From assembly GCA_038225475.1 (NCBI GenBank), contig JBBRRA010000009.1, forward strand, positions 25,078-89,077: 64,000 nucleotides of DNA, given 5' to 3'. Source of the DNA: Polymorphobacter_B sp038225475 (lineage in GTDB: Bacteria > Pseudomonadota > Alphaproteobacteria > Sphingomonadales > Sphingomonadaceae). This document shows positions 8,210 to 16,118 of this stretch, piece after piece. The notes below the pieces were generated by a model. The model did not search any database. It was not told where the DNA came from and saw nothing but the letters and a program-made list of their open reading frames with translations. The position numbers and the translations under genes were made by a program. The first letter of the stretch is position 1, and each line of letters opens with the position of its first letter.

Positions 8210-9225
8210 AACGCGTGTTTTCGGGCATCCAGCCGACGGGCAATCTCCACCTCGGCAATTATCTCGGTGCCATCCGCAACTGGGTGGCGATGCAGGACGC
8301 CTATGAGTGCATCTATTGCATCGTCGACCTGCATGCGATCACGCTGCCGCAGGACCCCGCCGCACTGCGGGCGAATACGCGCGAAATGTGCGCCGCGCTG
8401 CTCGCATCGGGGATCGATCCGGCAAGGGCGGTGCTGTTCAACCAAAGCCAGGTGCGCGCGCATGCCGAGCTGGCATGGATCCTCGAATGCACCGCGCGCG
8501 TCGGCTGGCTCAACCGGATGACGCAGTTCAAGGACAAAGCAGGCAAGGGCGGCGTCGAGGGATCGTCGGTCGGACTCTATGTTTATCCGGTGCTGCAGGC
8601 GGCCGACATCCTCGCCTATAAGGCGACGCATGTGCCGATCGGCGACGACCAGAAGCAGCATCTCGAGCTGGCGCGCGATATTGCAGCGAAGTTCAACACC
8701 GACTTCGGCGTCGCGCTGTTCCCGCTGCCCGAGCCGGTGATCGGCGGTGATGCGGCGGCAAAGGCAGGCGCGCGCGTGATGAGCCTGCGCGACGGCACCG
8801 CAAAAATGTCGAAATCGGACGCCTCGGACGCCAGCCGCATCAACCTGACCGACGATGCCGCGACGATTGCGACCAAGGTCAAGCGCGCTAAGTCCGACGC
8901 CGATGCGCTGCCCAGCGAAGCTGCGGGGCTCGCTGACCGGCCCGAGGCGCGCAACCTTGTCGGGCTGTACGCCGCGCTGGCTGAATCGAGCGTCGACGCG
9001 GTGCTGCACGAATTCGGCGGCAAGGGCTTCGGCACGTTCAAGCCGGCACTCGCCGACCTGATGATCGCCAGGCTGGTACCGATCGCCGAGCGCTTCACGC
9101 GCCTGCAGGCCGACCCCGCGCACCTCGATTCGGTGCTGCGCGACGGAGCTACGCGCGCACGCGCCATCGCCGACCCGGTGCTCGCCGAAGTCTACCGCGC
9201 CGTCGGCTTTCTCGGCGCGGACTGA
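8206..9225 (+). CDS. trpS: Tryptophanyl-tRNA synthetase
   Basis: 339 residues. A class I enzyme that charges tRNA-Trp. The N-terminus holds the HIGH-type motif (PTGNLHLGNYLG), and KMSKSDASD is the KMSKS loop that closes on ATP. GDDQKQHLELARD is another conserved family stretch. The ATG overlaps the murJ stop (ATGA), so it is probably translated from the same message. Nothing unusual. Confidence 0.97.
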   Translation: MKRVFSGIQPTGNLHLGNYLGAIRNWVAMQDAYECIYCIVDLHAITLPQDPAALRANTREMCAALLASGIDPARAVLFNQSQVRAHAELAWILECTARVGWLNRMTQFKDKAGKGGVEGSSVGLYVYPVLQAADILAYKATHVPIGDDQKQHLELARDIAAKFNTDFGVALFPLPEPVIGGDAAAKAGARVMSLRDGTAKMSKSDASDASRINLTDDAATIATKVKRAKSDADALPSEAAGLADRPEARNLVGLYAALAESSVDAVLHEFGGKGFGTFKPALADLMIARLVPIAERFTRLQADPAHLDSVLRDGATRARAIADPVLAEVYRAVGFLGAD

Positions 9226-9377
9226 GCCCGGCGCATCGGCACAATTGCCGCAGCGGCTGCGAGGGAACGGAGCGTGTTGCCGCGTATTTTACGGTCAATG
9301 ATTGCACTGGATTAAGTCCGGGTTCATCACGACAGGACGACCATCGACCCATCGCGGTTTTTACAAGGTTCATCGTC

Positions 9378-10082
9378 ATGCGCTTGCGTGCCACGCTTCC
9401 GGTTTTGCTGCTGTTGCTTGTCGCTGGTTGTGCAACGCCGTTCGAGGCGCGCGTTGCGCGCTTCCACGCGCTGCCGGCTCCGGGTGGGCAGACCTTTACC
9501 ATCGCTGCCGTCGATCCTGCCAAGGCGGGCGGACTCGAGTTTGCCACCTATGCGAATCTGGTCCGCCAGAAATTGACGCAGGTCGGCTACACCGAAGCTG
9601 CCGATCCACGCAGCGCGACGCTGGTGGCCGAATTCGACTTCGGCGTCAGTATGCCGCGGGAAAAGGTGATGACACGTCCGGGCTTCGGCTATGGCGGCTT
9701 CGGTTATGGCGGCTTTGGCGGGTTCGGCGGGTTCGGCTATGGCGGCTTTGGATATGGCTATGGCGGCTACGGTCGTTATGGTGGCGGCTATCGGTTCAGC
9801 CCCTATCTCTGGGGATATGATCCGTTCTTCAACGGCCCGGAAGTCTATTCGGTAACGCGGTTCAATGCCTTTGCCGATGTCCGCATCAACCGCAGCGCCG
9901 ATCATGTCAGCGTTTTCGAAGGCCGCGCCGAAACCGTCAGCGAGACCAACAACCTGACGCGGCTGGTGCCCAACCTGGTGACCGCGCTATTCACCGGCTT
10001 CCCCGGCAATTCGGGCGAGACGGTGCGCGTCCGTATCGACACCGAGCATCCGAACACGCCGCCGGTGGTGCTGCCGCGCTGA
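9378..10082 (+). CDS. DUF4136-type lipoprotein with a Gly/Tyr/Phe repeat
   Basis: 234 residues. The signal sequence ends in the lipobox LLVAGC, so this should be a lipoprotein. The folded part resembles DUF4136 proteins (FATYANLVRQKLTQVGYTEA..., and a C-terminal segment with RLVPNLVTALFTGFPGNSGETVRV). Residues about 101-141 are low complexity, alternating GFGYGG and GYGGY. The function is unknown; an envelope role is inferred from the lipobox. AAGG precedes the ATG by about ten bases. The 152 bp upstream contains no gene. Confidence 0.75.
   Translation: MRLRATLPVLLLLLVAGCATPFEARVARFHALPAPGGQTFTIAAVDPAKAGGLEFATYANLVRQKLTQVGYTEAADPRSATLVAEFDFGVSMPREKVMTRPGFGYGGFGYGGFGGFGGFGYGGFGYGYGGYGRYGGGYRFSPYLWGYDPFFNGPEVYSVTRFNAFADVRINRSADHVSVFEGRAETVSETNNLTRLVPNLVTALFTGFPGNSGETVRVRIDTEHPNTPPVVLPR
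9681..9792 (+). repeat. In-gene short repeats encoding Gly/Tyr/Phe units
   Basis: Imperfect tandem copies of units such as TTCGGCTATGGCGGC encode GFGYGGFGYGGFGG and similar runs in the DUF4136 lipoprotein. Such tracts can expand or shrink by slippage, so the length may vary among strains. Confidence 0.8.
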
Positions 10083-10104
10083 CCGGAACTGCCATTATCG
10101 TTAC

Positions 10105-10132
10105 TTGAGTGATAACGCGATCGGCCTAGACT
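10105..10132 (+). promoter_or_regulatory. Candidate promoter for the universal stress gene, set for a leaderless mRNA
   Basis: TTGAGT, a 16-bp spacer and TAGACT (4/6 matches each to -35 and -10) end six bases before the ATG at 10139, so transcription should start at or next to the start codon. No usable ribosome binding site is present. The dyad CGTTA-N9-TAACG (10099-10117) overlaps the -35 and could be an operator. Confidence 0.4.
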
Positions 10133-10138
10133 GCGGGA

Positions 10139-10603
10139 ATGCCGACGCTCAGGACCTACCTCGTCATTGTCGATAACACACCGGAAAGCCGCGTAGCGAT
10201 GCGCTACGCGGCGCTTCGGGCATCGCATGTCCAGGCGCGCGTCACGCTGCTCCACGCCATCCCGGCCACCGAGTTCATGCAATGGGGCGGCGTGCAGGAA
10301 ATCATCCAAGCCGAAGCCGAAGCCGCTGCCGAGGCTCTACTCGCCAATATCGCCGACGAACTGTTCGCGCTGTCGGGCGAGCGACCATCGATCATCGTGC
10401 GCCAGGGCGTCACCACCGACTTGATCATGGCGACCGTTGCCGCCGATCCGTCGATCCACGCGCTGGTGCTCGGGGCGGCACCGAAGGGGACACCGGGGCC
10501 GCTGGTCGATTTCTTCGCCGGCGAGCGCGCCGGGCAGCTGCCGTGCCTCGTCATGATCGTGCCGGGCGGTGTCGGCGACGACCGGCTTGCCGAGTTGACT
10601 TGA
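10139..10603 (+). CDS. Universal stress protein (UspA family)
   Basis: 154 residues, a single Usp domain. Starts with the beta strand TYLVIVDNTPESRVAMRYAALRA; an alpha/beta core follows with TLLHAIP and the loop IHALVLGAAPKGTPGP. The canonical ATP-binding G-2x-G-9x-G-S/T run is only partly preserved. Family members help survival under stress or starvation. It sits alone between the DUF4136 gene and nfuA. The missing ribosome binding site and a -10-like hexamer six bases upstream suggest leaderless translation. Confidence 0.85.
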   Translation: MPTLRTYLVIVDNTPESRVAMRYAALRASHVQARVTLLHAIPATEFMQWGGVQEIIQAEAEAAAEALLANIADELFALSGERPSIIVRQGVTTDLIMATVAADPSIHALVLGAAPKGTPGPLVDFFAGERAGQLPCLVMIVPGGVGDDRLAELT

Positions 10604-10652
10604 TCTTGCGGTCGCGAAGCGCCACATGCGGTCTGAACCCGAGAGGCCGCCC

Positions 10653-11210
10653 ATGTACATCGAAACCGAACGCACGCCGAACCCGGCAACGTTAAAGTTC
10701 CTTCCCGGTCAGCCGGTGATGACCAGCGGCACGATGGGGTTCGTCACGCCCGAGGATGCCGCCGCCTCGCCGCTCGCCGCCGCGTTGTTCGCGCTCGGTG
10801 ATGTCGAGGGCGTATTTTTCGGGCATGACTTCGTCTCGGTCAACAAGGCCGAAGGCTCCGCCGACTGGGCGGCGCTCAAGCCGCAGGTGCTCGGCATTCT
10901 CGTCGATCATTTTTCAAGCGGCGCGCCACTGCTGACCGGTGCAGCCGAACCTGCGGTGATCCTGAACGACGATCCCGCCGATGCCGACATCGTCGCGCAG
11001 ATCATCGACTTGCTCGACACGCGCGTCCGCCCGCAGGTCGCCAACGACGGTGGCGACATCATTTATCGCGGCTTCGACAAGGGCGTCGTGCTGCTCCAGA
11101 TGCAGGGTGCGTGCTCGGGCTGCCCGTCGTCGACGGCGACGCTCAAGGGCGGCATCGAATCGCTGCTCAAATATTATGTCCCCGAAGTCATCGAAGTGCG
11201 GGCAGTCTGA
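10653..11210 (+). CDS. nfuA: NfuA/NifU-type Fe-S cluster carrier
   Basis: 185 residues. The N-terminal Nfu_N domain (MYIETERTPNPATLKFLPG, about 1-90) is followed by a NifU C-terminal domain with the cluster-binding CSGC in LLQMQGACSGCPSSTATLKGGIE. It carries a [4Fe-4S] cluster to target enzymes. The ATG at 10653 follows GAGAGG. The stop overlaps the next start (TGATG). An earlier in-frame ATG at 10626 would add nine residues that are not family-like. Confidence 0.94.
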   Translation: MYIETERTPNPATLKFLPGQPVMTSGTMGFVTPEDAAASPLAAALFALGDVEGVFFGHDFVSVNKAEGSADWAALKPQVLGILVDHFSSGAPLLTGAAEPAVILNDDPADADIVAQIIDLLDTRVRPQVANDGGDIIYRGFDKGVVLLQMQGACSGCPSSTATLKGGIESLLKYYVPEVIEVRAV

Positions 11211-11803
11211 TGGCGGGCGCAGCCCTCGATACGACGGCGCAAGCGCAGCTGTTCGGCGATGCGCGTACCTATTACAGCTGGGCCGACACGCCGGTCACTG
11301 ATACCGATCTGCGGGCGCTGCACGACTTGGTGAAATTGGGGCCGACGTCGGCGAACTGCTCGCCGATGCGGCTGGTGTACTGCCGGTCCGACGCCGCTCG
11401 CGCCAAGCTGGCGGCCTGCGCGAGCGCCGCCAATGCGCCCAAGATTCTCGCCGCGCCGGTGACGGCGATCGTCGGCATGGATCTGCGCTTTTACGACCGG
11501 CTGCCGCAACTGTTCCCGCACGCCGACGCGCGCGCATGGTTTGCCGGCAACGATGCCCTGATCCGCGAGACGGCGTTTCGCAATTCGTCGCTGCAGGGCG
11601 CGTATCTGATCATGGCGGCGCGCACGCTGGGCTTCGACACCGGACCGATGTCGGGGTTCGACCGGGCGGCGGTCGACGCGGCATTTTTCGCTGGCACGCC
11701 GATCGAAAGCAATTTCCTGTGCTCGATCGGTTTCGGTACCACCGAAAAGCTGTTCCCACGGTCACCGCGACCGGCGTTCGAGGATGTGGTGACGCTGGCT
11801 TGA
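11210..11803 (+). CDS. Nitroreductase-family protein, malonic semialdehyde reductase-like (RutE/HadB type)
   Basis: 197 residues of FMN-dependent nitroreductase fold. Marks: VKLGPTSANCSPMRLVY near residue 45, ETAFRNSSLQGAYLIMAARTLG, and DTGPMSGFDRAAVDAAFF, all typical of RutE-like 3-hydroxypropionate-forming reductases. No other pyrimidine-degradation gene is nearby, so the true substrate is open. Coupled to nfuA by TGATG and followed 13 bp later by tsaB. Confidence 0.82.
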   Translation: MAGAALDTTAQAQLFGDARTYYSWADTPVTDTDLRALHDLVKLGPTSANCSPMRLVYCRSDAARAKLAACASAANAPKILAAPVTAIVGMDLRFYDRLPQLFPHADARAWFAGNDALIRETAFRNSSLQGAYLIMAARTLGFDTGPMSGFDRAAVDAAFFAGTPIESNFLCSIGFGTTEKLFPRSPRPAFEDVVTLA

Positions 11804-11816
11804 TGGACGCCGCCGC

Positions 11817-12437
11817 GTGAGGCAATTGGTGATCGAGACCTCGGCGGGCGCGCTGTCGGTCGCGCTGCTCGACGGCGATGAAATCCTCGCTGAGCACCAC
11901 CGGATCGTCGGGCGCGGCCATGCCGAGCATTTACTGCCGGCAATCGCCGAGGTGATGGCCGGGCAGCCGCACCCGGACCGGATTGCCGTCGATACCGGCC
12001 CGGGCAGCTTTACCGGACTGCGCGTCGGCATTGCCGCAGCGCGCGCGCTCGGGCTGGCGTGGGATATCGAGGTGGTCGGCATCACGGCCACCGCGCTGAT
12101 CGCCGCAGCGGCCTTTGCGGCGGCTCCGCGGCTCACGGCGCTCGGCGTGGTGATCGACGCCGGACGCGGACGACTTTATGTCCAGCGGTTCGACCGCGAA
12201 ACCGGCGCAAGCGGGGCGATCGAAGTCCTGAGCCCCGCCGAGGCGCGCATGTCGCTGCATCCGGTGCGGCGGCTTGCCGGCTCGGGGGCTGCTGCGGTCG
12301 GTGCGCCCGGTGATTTCGACATCGTCGCCGCGGGCGAGCCGCGCGCCGCCGATGCGCGGTGGCTCGCCGAGCCCGCGACGCCTGCGGATACCGATCCGCT
12401 TTATCTGGGGGCGTTAATGCCCGCCGTGGCCGCATGA
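11817..12437 (+). CDS. tsaB: tRNA t6A synthesis protein TsaB
   Basis: 206 residues from a GTG. TsaB is the inactive ASKHA partner of TsaD in making threonylcarbamoyl-A37 on ANN-decoding tRNAs. Marks: LVIETSAGALSVALLDGD, HAEHLLPAIAEV and DTGPGSFTGLRVGIAAARALG. The stop overlaps the rimI start (ATGA), the classic tsaB-rimI pair; the catalytic partner tsaD lies in this window at 28.3 kb. Confidence 0.95.
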   Translation: MRQLVIETSAGALSVALLDGDEILAEHHRIVGRGHAEHLLPAIAEVMAGQPHPDRIAVDTGPGSFTGLRVGIAAARALGLAWDIEVVGITATALIAAAAFAAAPRLTALGVVIDAGRGRLYVQRFDRETGASGAIEVLSPAEARMSLHPVRRLAGSGAAAVGAPGDFDIVAAGEPRAADARWLAEPATPADTDPLYLGALMPAVAA

Positions 12438-12895
12438 CCGTGCTGCCGACCGAAACCGTCAACGCGGCCGCGCTCGAAGCGATCGTCGCATCGTCGTTCG
12501 ATCCGCGCTTCGGCGAGGGGTGGTCGGCGACACAACTGGCGGGCACGCTGGCGCTACCGGGCAGCTGGGCGCGCGTCGCCGCCGACAGCGCAGGGTTCAG
12601 CCTGTGCCGAATGGCGGCCAGCGAAGCCGAGTTACTGCTGGTCGCGGTATTGCCGCTGTGTCGCGGGCGCGGCATCGGCGCGATGCTGGTACAGACCGCC
12701 AAGATCGACGCCATTAATCGCGGTGCTGAAACGATGTTTCTTGAAGTACGCGACGGCAATCTAGCAGCACGGCAACTTTACGAACGTGCAGGTTTTGTCG
12801 CAGTGGGACGGCGGCGCGACTATTACCGCGGTACAGGAAGCGAGCGTTTCGATGCTTTAACCATGCGCTTCGACTTGAAATCGGTTCTCGGCTGA
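12434..12895 (+). CDS. rimI: Ribosomal protein S18 alanine N-acetyltransferase-like (GNAT)
   Basis: 153 residues. GNAT fold with the acetyl-CoA loop LPLCRGRGIGAMLVQTAK and the C-terminal ARQLYERAGFVAVGRRRDYY, typical of RimI. Acetylates the N-terminus of S18 or other proteins. ATG overlaps the tsaB stop. Assignment rests on the motif set and on the tsaB neighbour. Confidence 0.9.
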   Translation: MTVLPTETVNAAALEAIVASSFDPRFGEGWSATQLAGTLALPGSWARVAADSAGFSLCRMAASEAELLLVAVLPLCRGRGIGAMLVQTAKIDAINRGAETMFLEVRDGNLAARQLYERAGFVAVGRRRDYYRGTGSERFDALTMRFDLKSVLG

Positions 12896-12929
12896 TCGCC
12901 GGGGACTTGCAAAGCGGTCGGTTAAGAGC

Positions 12930-12951
12930 CATAGCGATGATTGAAGCTATG
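12930..12951. promoter_or_regulatory. Inverted repeat upstream of mucR (CATAGC-N10-GCTATG)
   Basis: Perfect 6-bp arms separated by ten bases, in an A/T-rich patch 28 bases before the mucR ATG. It could be an operator, perhaps for autoregulation by the Ros/MucR protein, or a weak hairpin. No other evidence. Confidence 0.4.
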
Positions 12952-12979
12952 TCTTCCATTCACACATCAAGGTATTCAA

Positions 12980-13399
12980 ATGTCGGATCGTACTGCCGTT
13001 CACACAGAGTTGCTGTCGCTGACTGCCGACATCGTCTCATCGCATGTTGCGAACAACACCGTTGCGGTCTCTGATTTGCCGCATGTCATCGAGAATGTGT
13101 TCTCGACATTGTCGCGCCTCGGGACTGCGCCAGCCGAACCCGAAGTTAAGCAGGAGCCGGCGGTGACGGTCCGTGCGTCGATCAAGCCGGACTATATTGT
13201 CTGCCTCGAAGACGGCAAGAAGCTCAAGATGCTCAAGCGTCACCTGATGACGCATTACGGCCTGACGCCCGACACTTACCGCGCCAAATGGGGCCTTGCC
13301 GCCGACTATCCGATGGTTGCACCAAACTATGCCGCGCAGCGTCGCACGCTCGCCAAGAAGATCGGCCTCGGCACCAAGCGCACCGCGTCGCGCAAGTAA
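12980..13399 (+). CDS. MucR/Ros-family transcriptional regulator
   Basis: 139 residues. The start at 12980 is the ATG after CAAGG; an upstream in-frame ATG at 12941 would add 13 residues across the inverted repeat. N-terminal oligomerisation region (LLSLTADIVSSHVANNTV) and a C-terminal zinc-finger domain: CLEDGKKLKMLKRHLMTHYGL. Likely ligands are Cys75, Asp78, His88 and His92, with Asp replacing the second Cys as in several known MucR proteins, then YRAKWGLAADYPMVAPNYA. MucR proteins are H-NS-like silencers of A/T-rich promoters controlling surface and cell-cycle genes. Followed by a strong hairpin and fur. Confidence 0.93.
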   Translation: MSDRTAVHTELLSLTADIVSSHVANNTVAVSDLPHVIENVFSTLSRLGTAPAEPEVKQEPAVTVRASIKPDYIVCLEDGKKLKMLKRHLMTHYGLTPDTYRAKWGLAADYPMVAPNYAAQRRTLAKKIGLGTKRTASRK

Positions 13400-13404
13400 T
13401 CGGC

Positions 13405-13435
13405 TGCGGCATCGCCGGTCGCCGGTGATGCCGCA
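13405..13435 (+). terminator. Strong hairpin between mucR and fur
   Basis: TGCGGCATC-G-CCGG, loop TCG, CCGG-T-GATGCCGCA gives 14 stem pairs including one G.T. It starts five bases after the mucR stop. There is no T-run, so it is a terminator-like or mRNA-stabilising 3' hairpin rather than a canonical intrinsic terminator. Confidence 0.6.
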
Positions 13436-13440
13436 CACCC

Positions 13441-13469
13441 TTGCCGGTGCCACTGGCGCTGCCTAGTAT
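13441..13469 (+). promoter_or_regulatory. Candidate fur promoter
   Basis: TTGCCG, a 17-bp spacer and TAGTAT (4/6 each) begin five bases after the hairpin and lie 20 bases before the fur ATG, with the ribosome binding site AGGCAGG in between. The arrangement hairpin, promoter, site, ATG supports separate transcription of fur. Confidence 0.45.
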
Positions 13470-13489
13470 CGCCAAGCGAAAGGCAGGTC

Positions 13490-13915
13490 ATGCGCGGCAA
13501 GATCGACATTGAAGCGCTCTGCGCCAGCAAGGGCCTGCGGATCACCGAGCAGCGCCGGACGATCGCGCGCGTGCTTTCCGATTCGGAAGACCATCCCGAC
13601 GTCGAGGAAGTTCATCGCCGGTCGGCGGCGCTCGATCCGCGCATCTCGATCGCGACGGTCTATCGAACCGTGCGCCTGTTCGAGGAAGCCGGCATCCTCG
13701 AACGCCATGATTTCCGCGAGGGGCGCGCGCGCTACGAAGCTGTCCCCGACGAGCACCACGACCATTTGATCGACATCGAAAGCGGTAGCGTCGTCGAATT
13801 CCATGACGACGAGCTCGAGGCGTTGCAGGCGCGCATCGCCGCGCGGCTTGGCTATCGTCTGGTCGATCACCGCATGGAGCTCTACGCGGTGCGCGACCGC
13901 CCGGCCGAGCCCTGA
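13490..13915 (+). CDS. fur: Fur-family ferric uptake regulator
   Basis: 141 residues. Winged-helix DNA-binding half (RITEQRRTIARVLSDSEDHPDVEEVHRR, ISIATVYRTVRLFEEAGILERHDF) and dimerisation half with the metal site EHHDHLIDIESGSVVEFHDDELE. The structural CxxC pairs of E. coli Fur are absent, as is common in alphaproteobacteria; the only Cys is Cys11. The role would be iron-dependent repression, or Irr-like sensing cannot be excluded. AGGCAGG precedes the ATG. Confidence 0.92.
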   Translation: MRGKIDIEALCASKGLRITEQRRTIARVLSDSEDHPDVEEVHRRSAALDPRISIATVYRTVRLFEEAGILERHDFREGRARYEAVPDEHHDHLIDIESGSVVEFHDDELEALQARIAARLGYRLVDHRMELYAVRDRPAEP

Positions 13916-13992
13916 CGCTGACGACGATCAGCCCCGTCCGGCCGGAACGCGAGGCGAACGCCTATGCGTACCGTCTTGGTCCGGCGCGGACG

Positions 13993-14745
13993 TTGATCGG
14001 CACCGCAGCGGCGGTTGGCGTGATCGTTCCGGTCGAACTGCTGATGCGGCGGCTGTCTCGGCGCAGCCGACCGCGCTTGCCGTGGTTATTTCACCGGGCG
14101 TTGACGCGTGCGCTGGGCATCCGCGTGGTCGTGCACGGCCACCCGGTACGGCGCAGCAGCGTGCTGTTCGTCGCCAACCACCTGTCATGGACCGATATTC
14201 CGGTGCTCGGCAGCCAGGTGCTGGCGTCGTTCGTGGCGAAATCCGAAGTCGGTGGCTGGGGCATGATCGGCTGGCTGGCGGGGCTCAGCCGGACGCTCTA
14301 TGTCGAGCGCGAGCGTCGGCAAACGACGGGCGAAGCACGCTCGGCGATCGCAGCGCGGCTGGCGGCGGGCGATAGCGTCATCCTGTTTCCCGAAGGCACC
14401 AACAGCGACGGCATCGGCGTGCTGCCGTTCAAATCGTCGCTGTTTGCCGCGCTCGAAGGCCATGGCGGCGAGGATTTCCTGATCCAGCCGGTGACGATCG
14501 CCTACACCCGGCTGAACGGCATGCCGATCACGCGCGAGCGACTGCCCGATATCGCGTGGATCGGCGACACCGAACTTTGGCCGCATGCGATGAAATTCAT
14601 GACGCTTGGCAAGGTGCGGGCCGAACTGCGTTTTCACCCCGCCGTACGCGCCGCCGATTTCGCCAACCGCAAGGCGTTGGCGCAGTATTGCCACGCATTG
14701 ATCGCGGCGAGCTATTCGGGAATGATGCGCGGACAGGCGGGATGA
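13993..14745 (+). CDS. plsC: 1-acyl-sn-glycerol-3-phosphate acyltransferase
   Basis: 250 residues from TTG at 13993, the first usual start codon in the frame, which has no clear ribosome binding site; the real start may be a rarer codon further up. Acylates lysophosphatidate to phosphatidate at the inner membrane. Motif I NHLSWTDIPVLG (NHxxxxD), motif III FPEGTNSDG, and one N-terminal hydrophobic segment. The stop overlaps the most upstream miaB start (ATGA). Confidence 0.9.
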   Translation: MIGTAAAVGVIVPVELLMRRLSRRSRPRLPWLFHRALTRALGIRVVVHGHPVRRSSVLFVANHLSWTDIPVLGSQVLASFVAKSEVGGWGMIGWLAGLSRTLYVERERRQTTGEARSAIAARLAAGDSVILFPEGTNSDGIGVLPFKSSLFAALEGHGGEDFLIQPVTIAYTRLNGMPITRERLPDIAWIGDTELWPHAMKFMTLGKVRAELRFHPAVRAADFANRKALAQYCHALIAASYSGMMRGQAG

Positions 14746-16118
14746 CGCCGCGCCCGCAACCGCCTATACCGGTCGCACCCTTCCCGCAGGAGCAGCGCGC
14801 GCCCGTGAGCCAGAGCTATACCGTCAAGACCTTCGGCTGCCAGATGAACGTCTATGATTCGGAGCGTATCGGCGAACTGCTCGAGGCCGATGGCATGACG
14901 GCCGCCGCCAATCCCGACGCGGCGGATGTCGTCATCCTCAACACCTGCCACATCCGCGAAAAGGCGGCGGAGAAGGTGTATTCGGACATCGGACGGCTCA
15001 AATCCGCCAAGCGCGGTACAGCTCCGCAGCCCGTCGTCGTTATCGCCGGTTGCGTCGCGCAGGCCGAAGGCGCGGAGATTTTCCGCCGCGCCCCGCTGGT
15101 CGACGTCGTCGTCGGGCCGAACGCCTATCACCGGCTGCCCGCGATGCTGCGAGCGGGCGGGCGCACGATCGATACCGACATGCCGCTCGAATCGAAATTC
15201 GACGCGCTGCCGCCGCGCCGCCGAACGTCGGCTGCCAGCGCGTTTCTAACGGTCCAGGAAGGCTGCGACAAATTCTGCACCTTCTGCGTCGTGCCCTATA
15301 CGCGCGGCATGGAGGTCTCGCGCCCGGTCGGCGAGCTGATCGCCGAGGCGCAGATCCTGATCGCCGGCGGCGCGCGCGAAATCACGCTGCTGGGGCAAAA
15401 CGTCAACGGCTACCGCAGCGGCGGCGTCGGTTTTGCCGCGCTGATCCGCAGCATTGCCGCGCTGCCCGGACTGGTCCGCCTGCGCTATATGACGTCGCAC
15501 CCGCGCGACATGGACGACGATCTGATCGCCGCGCATGCCGAGGTGCCACAGTTGATGCCGTTCCTGCACCTGCCGGTGCAGGCGGGATCGGATCCGCTGC
15601 TGCGGCGGATGAACCGTGCGCACACGGTCGACAGCTATTTGCGCACGCTCGATCAGCTGCGCATCGCGCGGCCCGACATCGGACTGTCGAGCGATTTCAT
15701 CGTCGGCTTTCCGGGTGAAACCGATGCCGAGTTTGCCGCGACGCTGGCGCTGGTCGAGCGCGTTGGCTACGCCCAGGCATACAGCTTCAAATACAGCCCG
15801 CGCCCCGGCACCGCTGCCGCGACGATGGCCGATCAGGTTCCCGAACCCGTCAAGGAGGCACGATTGGCCGAGCTGCAAGCAACGATTGCCCGTGGGGCAT
15901 TGGCGTTCAACCGTGCGAGTGTCGGGCGAACCTGCGACATCCTGCTCGAGCGCACCGGCCGCCGCGACGGTCAGCTGATCGGCAAATCGCCATGGCTGCA
16001 ATCGGTGTTCGTCACCTCGCCGGGGTTGCGGATCGGCGATTTCGCCACCGTCGAACTGACCGAGGCGCAGCCCAACAGCGTCGAGGGCACGCTCGTCGCG
16101 CGCCAGCTGGCCGCCTGA
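14742..16118 (+). CDS. miaB: tRNA-2-methylthio-N6-dimethylallyladenosine synthase MiaB
   Basis: Radical-SAM methylthiotransferase acting on i6A37 of tRNA. ATG at 14742 overlaps the plsC stop and gives 458 residues; GTG at 14805, preceded by AGGAG, gives 437 residues and places the family start SQSYTVKTFGC at the N-terminus, so it is a serious alternative. Numbered from that GTG, cluster cysteines are Cys12, Cys48 and Cys83 (UPF0004 domain) and Cys154, Cys158 and Cys161 (CDKFCTFC, radical SAM). The C-terminal TRAM domain ends at AQPNSVEGTLV. The stop overlaps the phoH start (TGATG). Confidence 0.95.
   Translation: MTPRPQPPIPVAPFPQEQRAPVSQSYTVKTFGCQMNVYDSERIGELLEADGMTAAANPDAADVVILNTCHIREKAAEKVYSDIGRLKSAKRGTAPQPVVVIAGCVAQAEGAEIFRRAPLVDVVVGPNAYHRLPAMLRAGGRTIDTDMPLESKFDALPPRRRTSAASAFLTVQEGCDKFCTFCVVPYTRGMEVSRPVGELIAEAQILIAGGAREITLLGQNVNGYRSGGVGFAALIRSIAALPGLVRLRYMTSHPRDMDDDLIAAHAEVPQLMPFLHLPVQAGSDPLLRRMNRAHTVDSYLRTLDQLRIARPDIGLSSDFIVGFPGETDAEFAATLALVERVGYAQAYSFKYSPRPGTAAATMADQVPEPVKEARLAELQATIARGALAFNRASVGRTCDILLERTGRRDGQLIGKSPWLQSVFVTSPGLRIGDFATVELTEAQPNSVEGTLVARQLAA

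Noticed and set aside
9226..9377. An EcfG-type stress promoter (GGAAC...CGTT) before the DUF4136 gene
   Set aside because: GGAAC is present but the second box is CGTA at the wrong spacing (14 bp).
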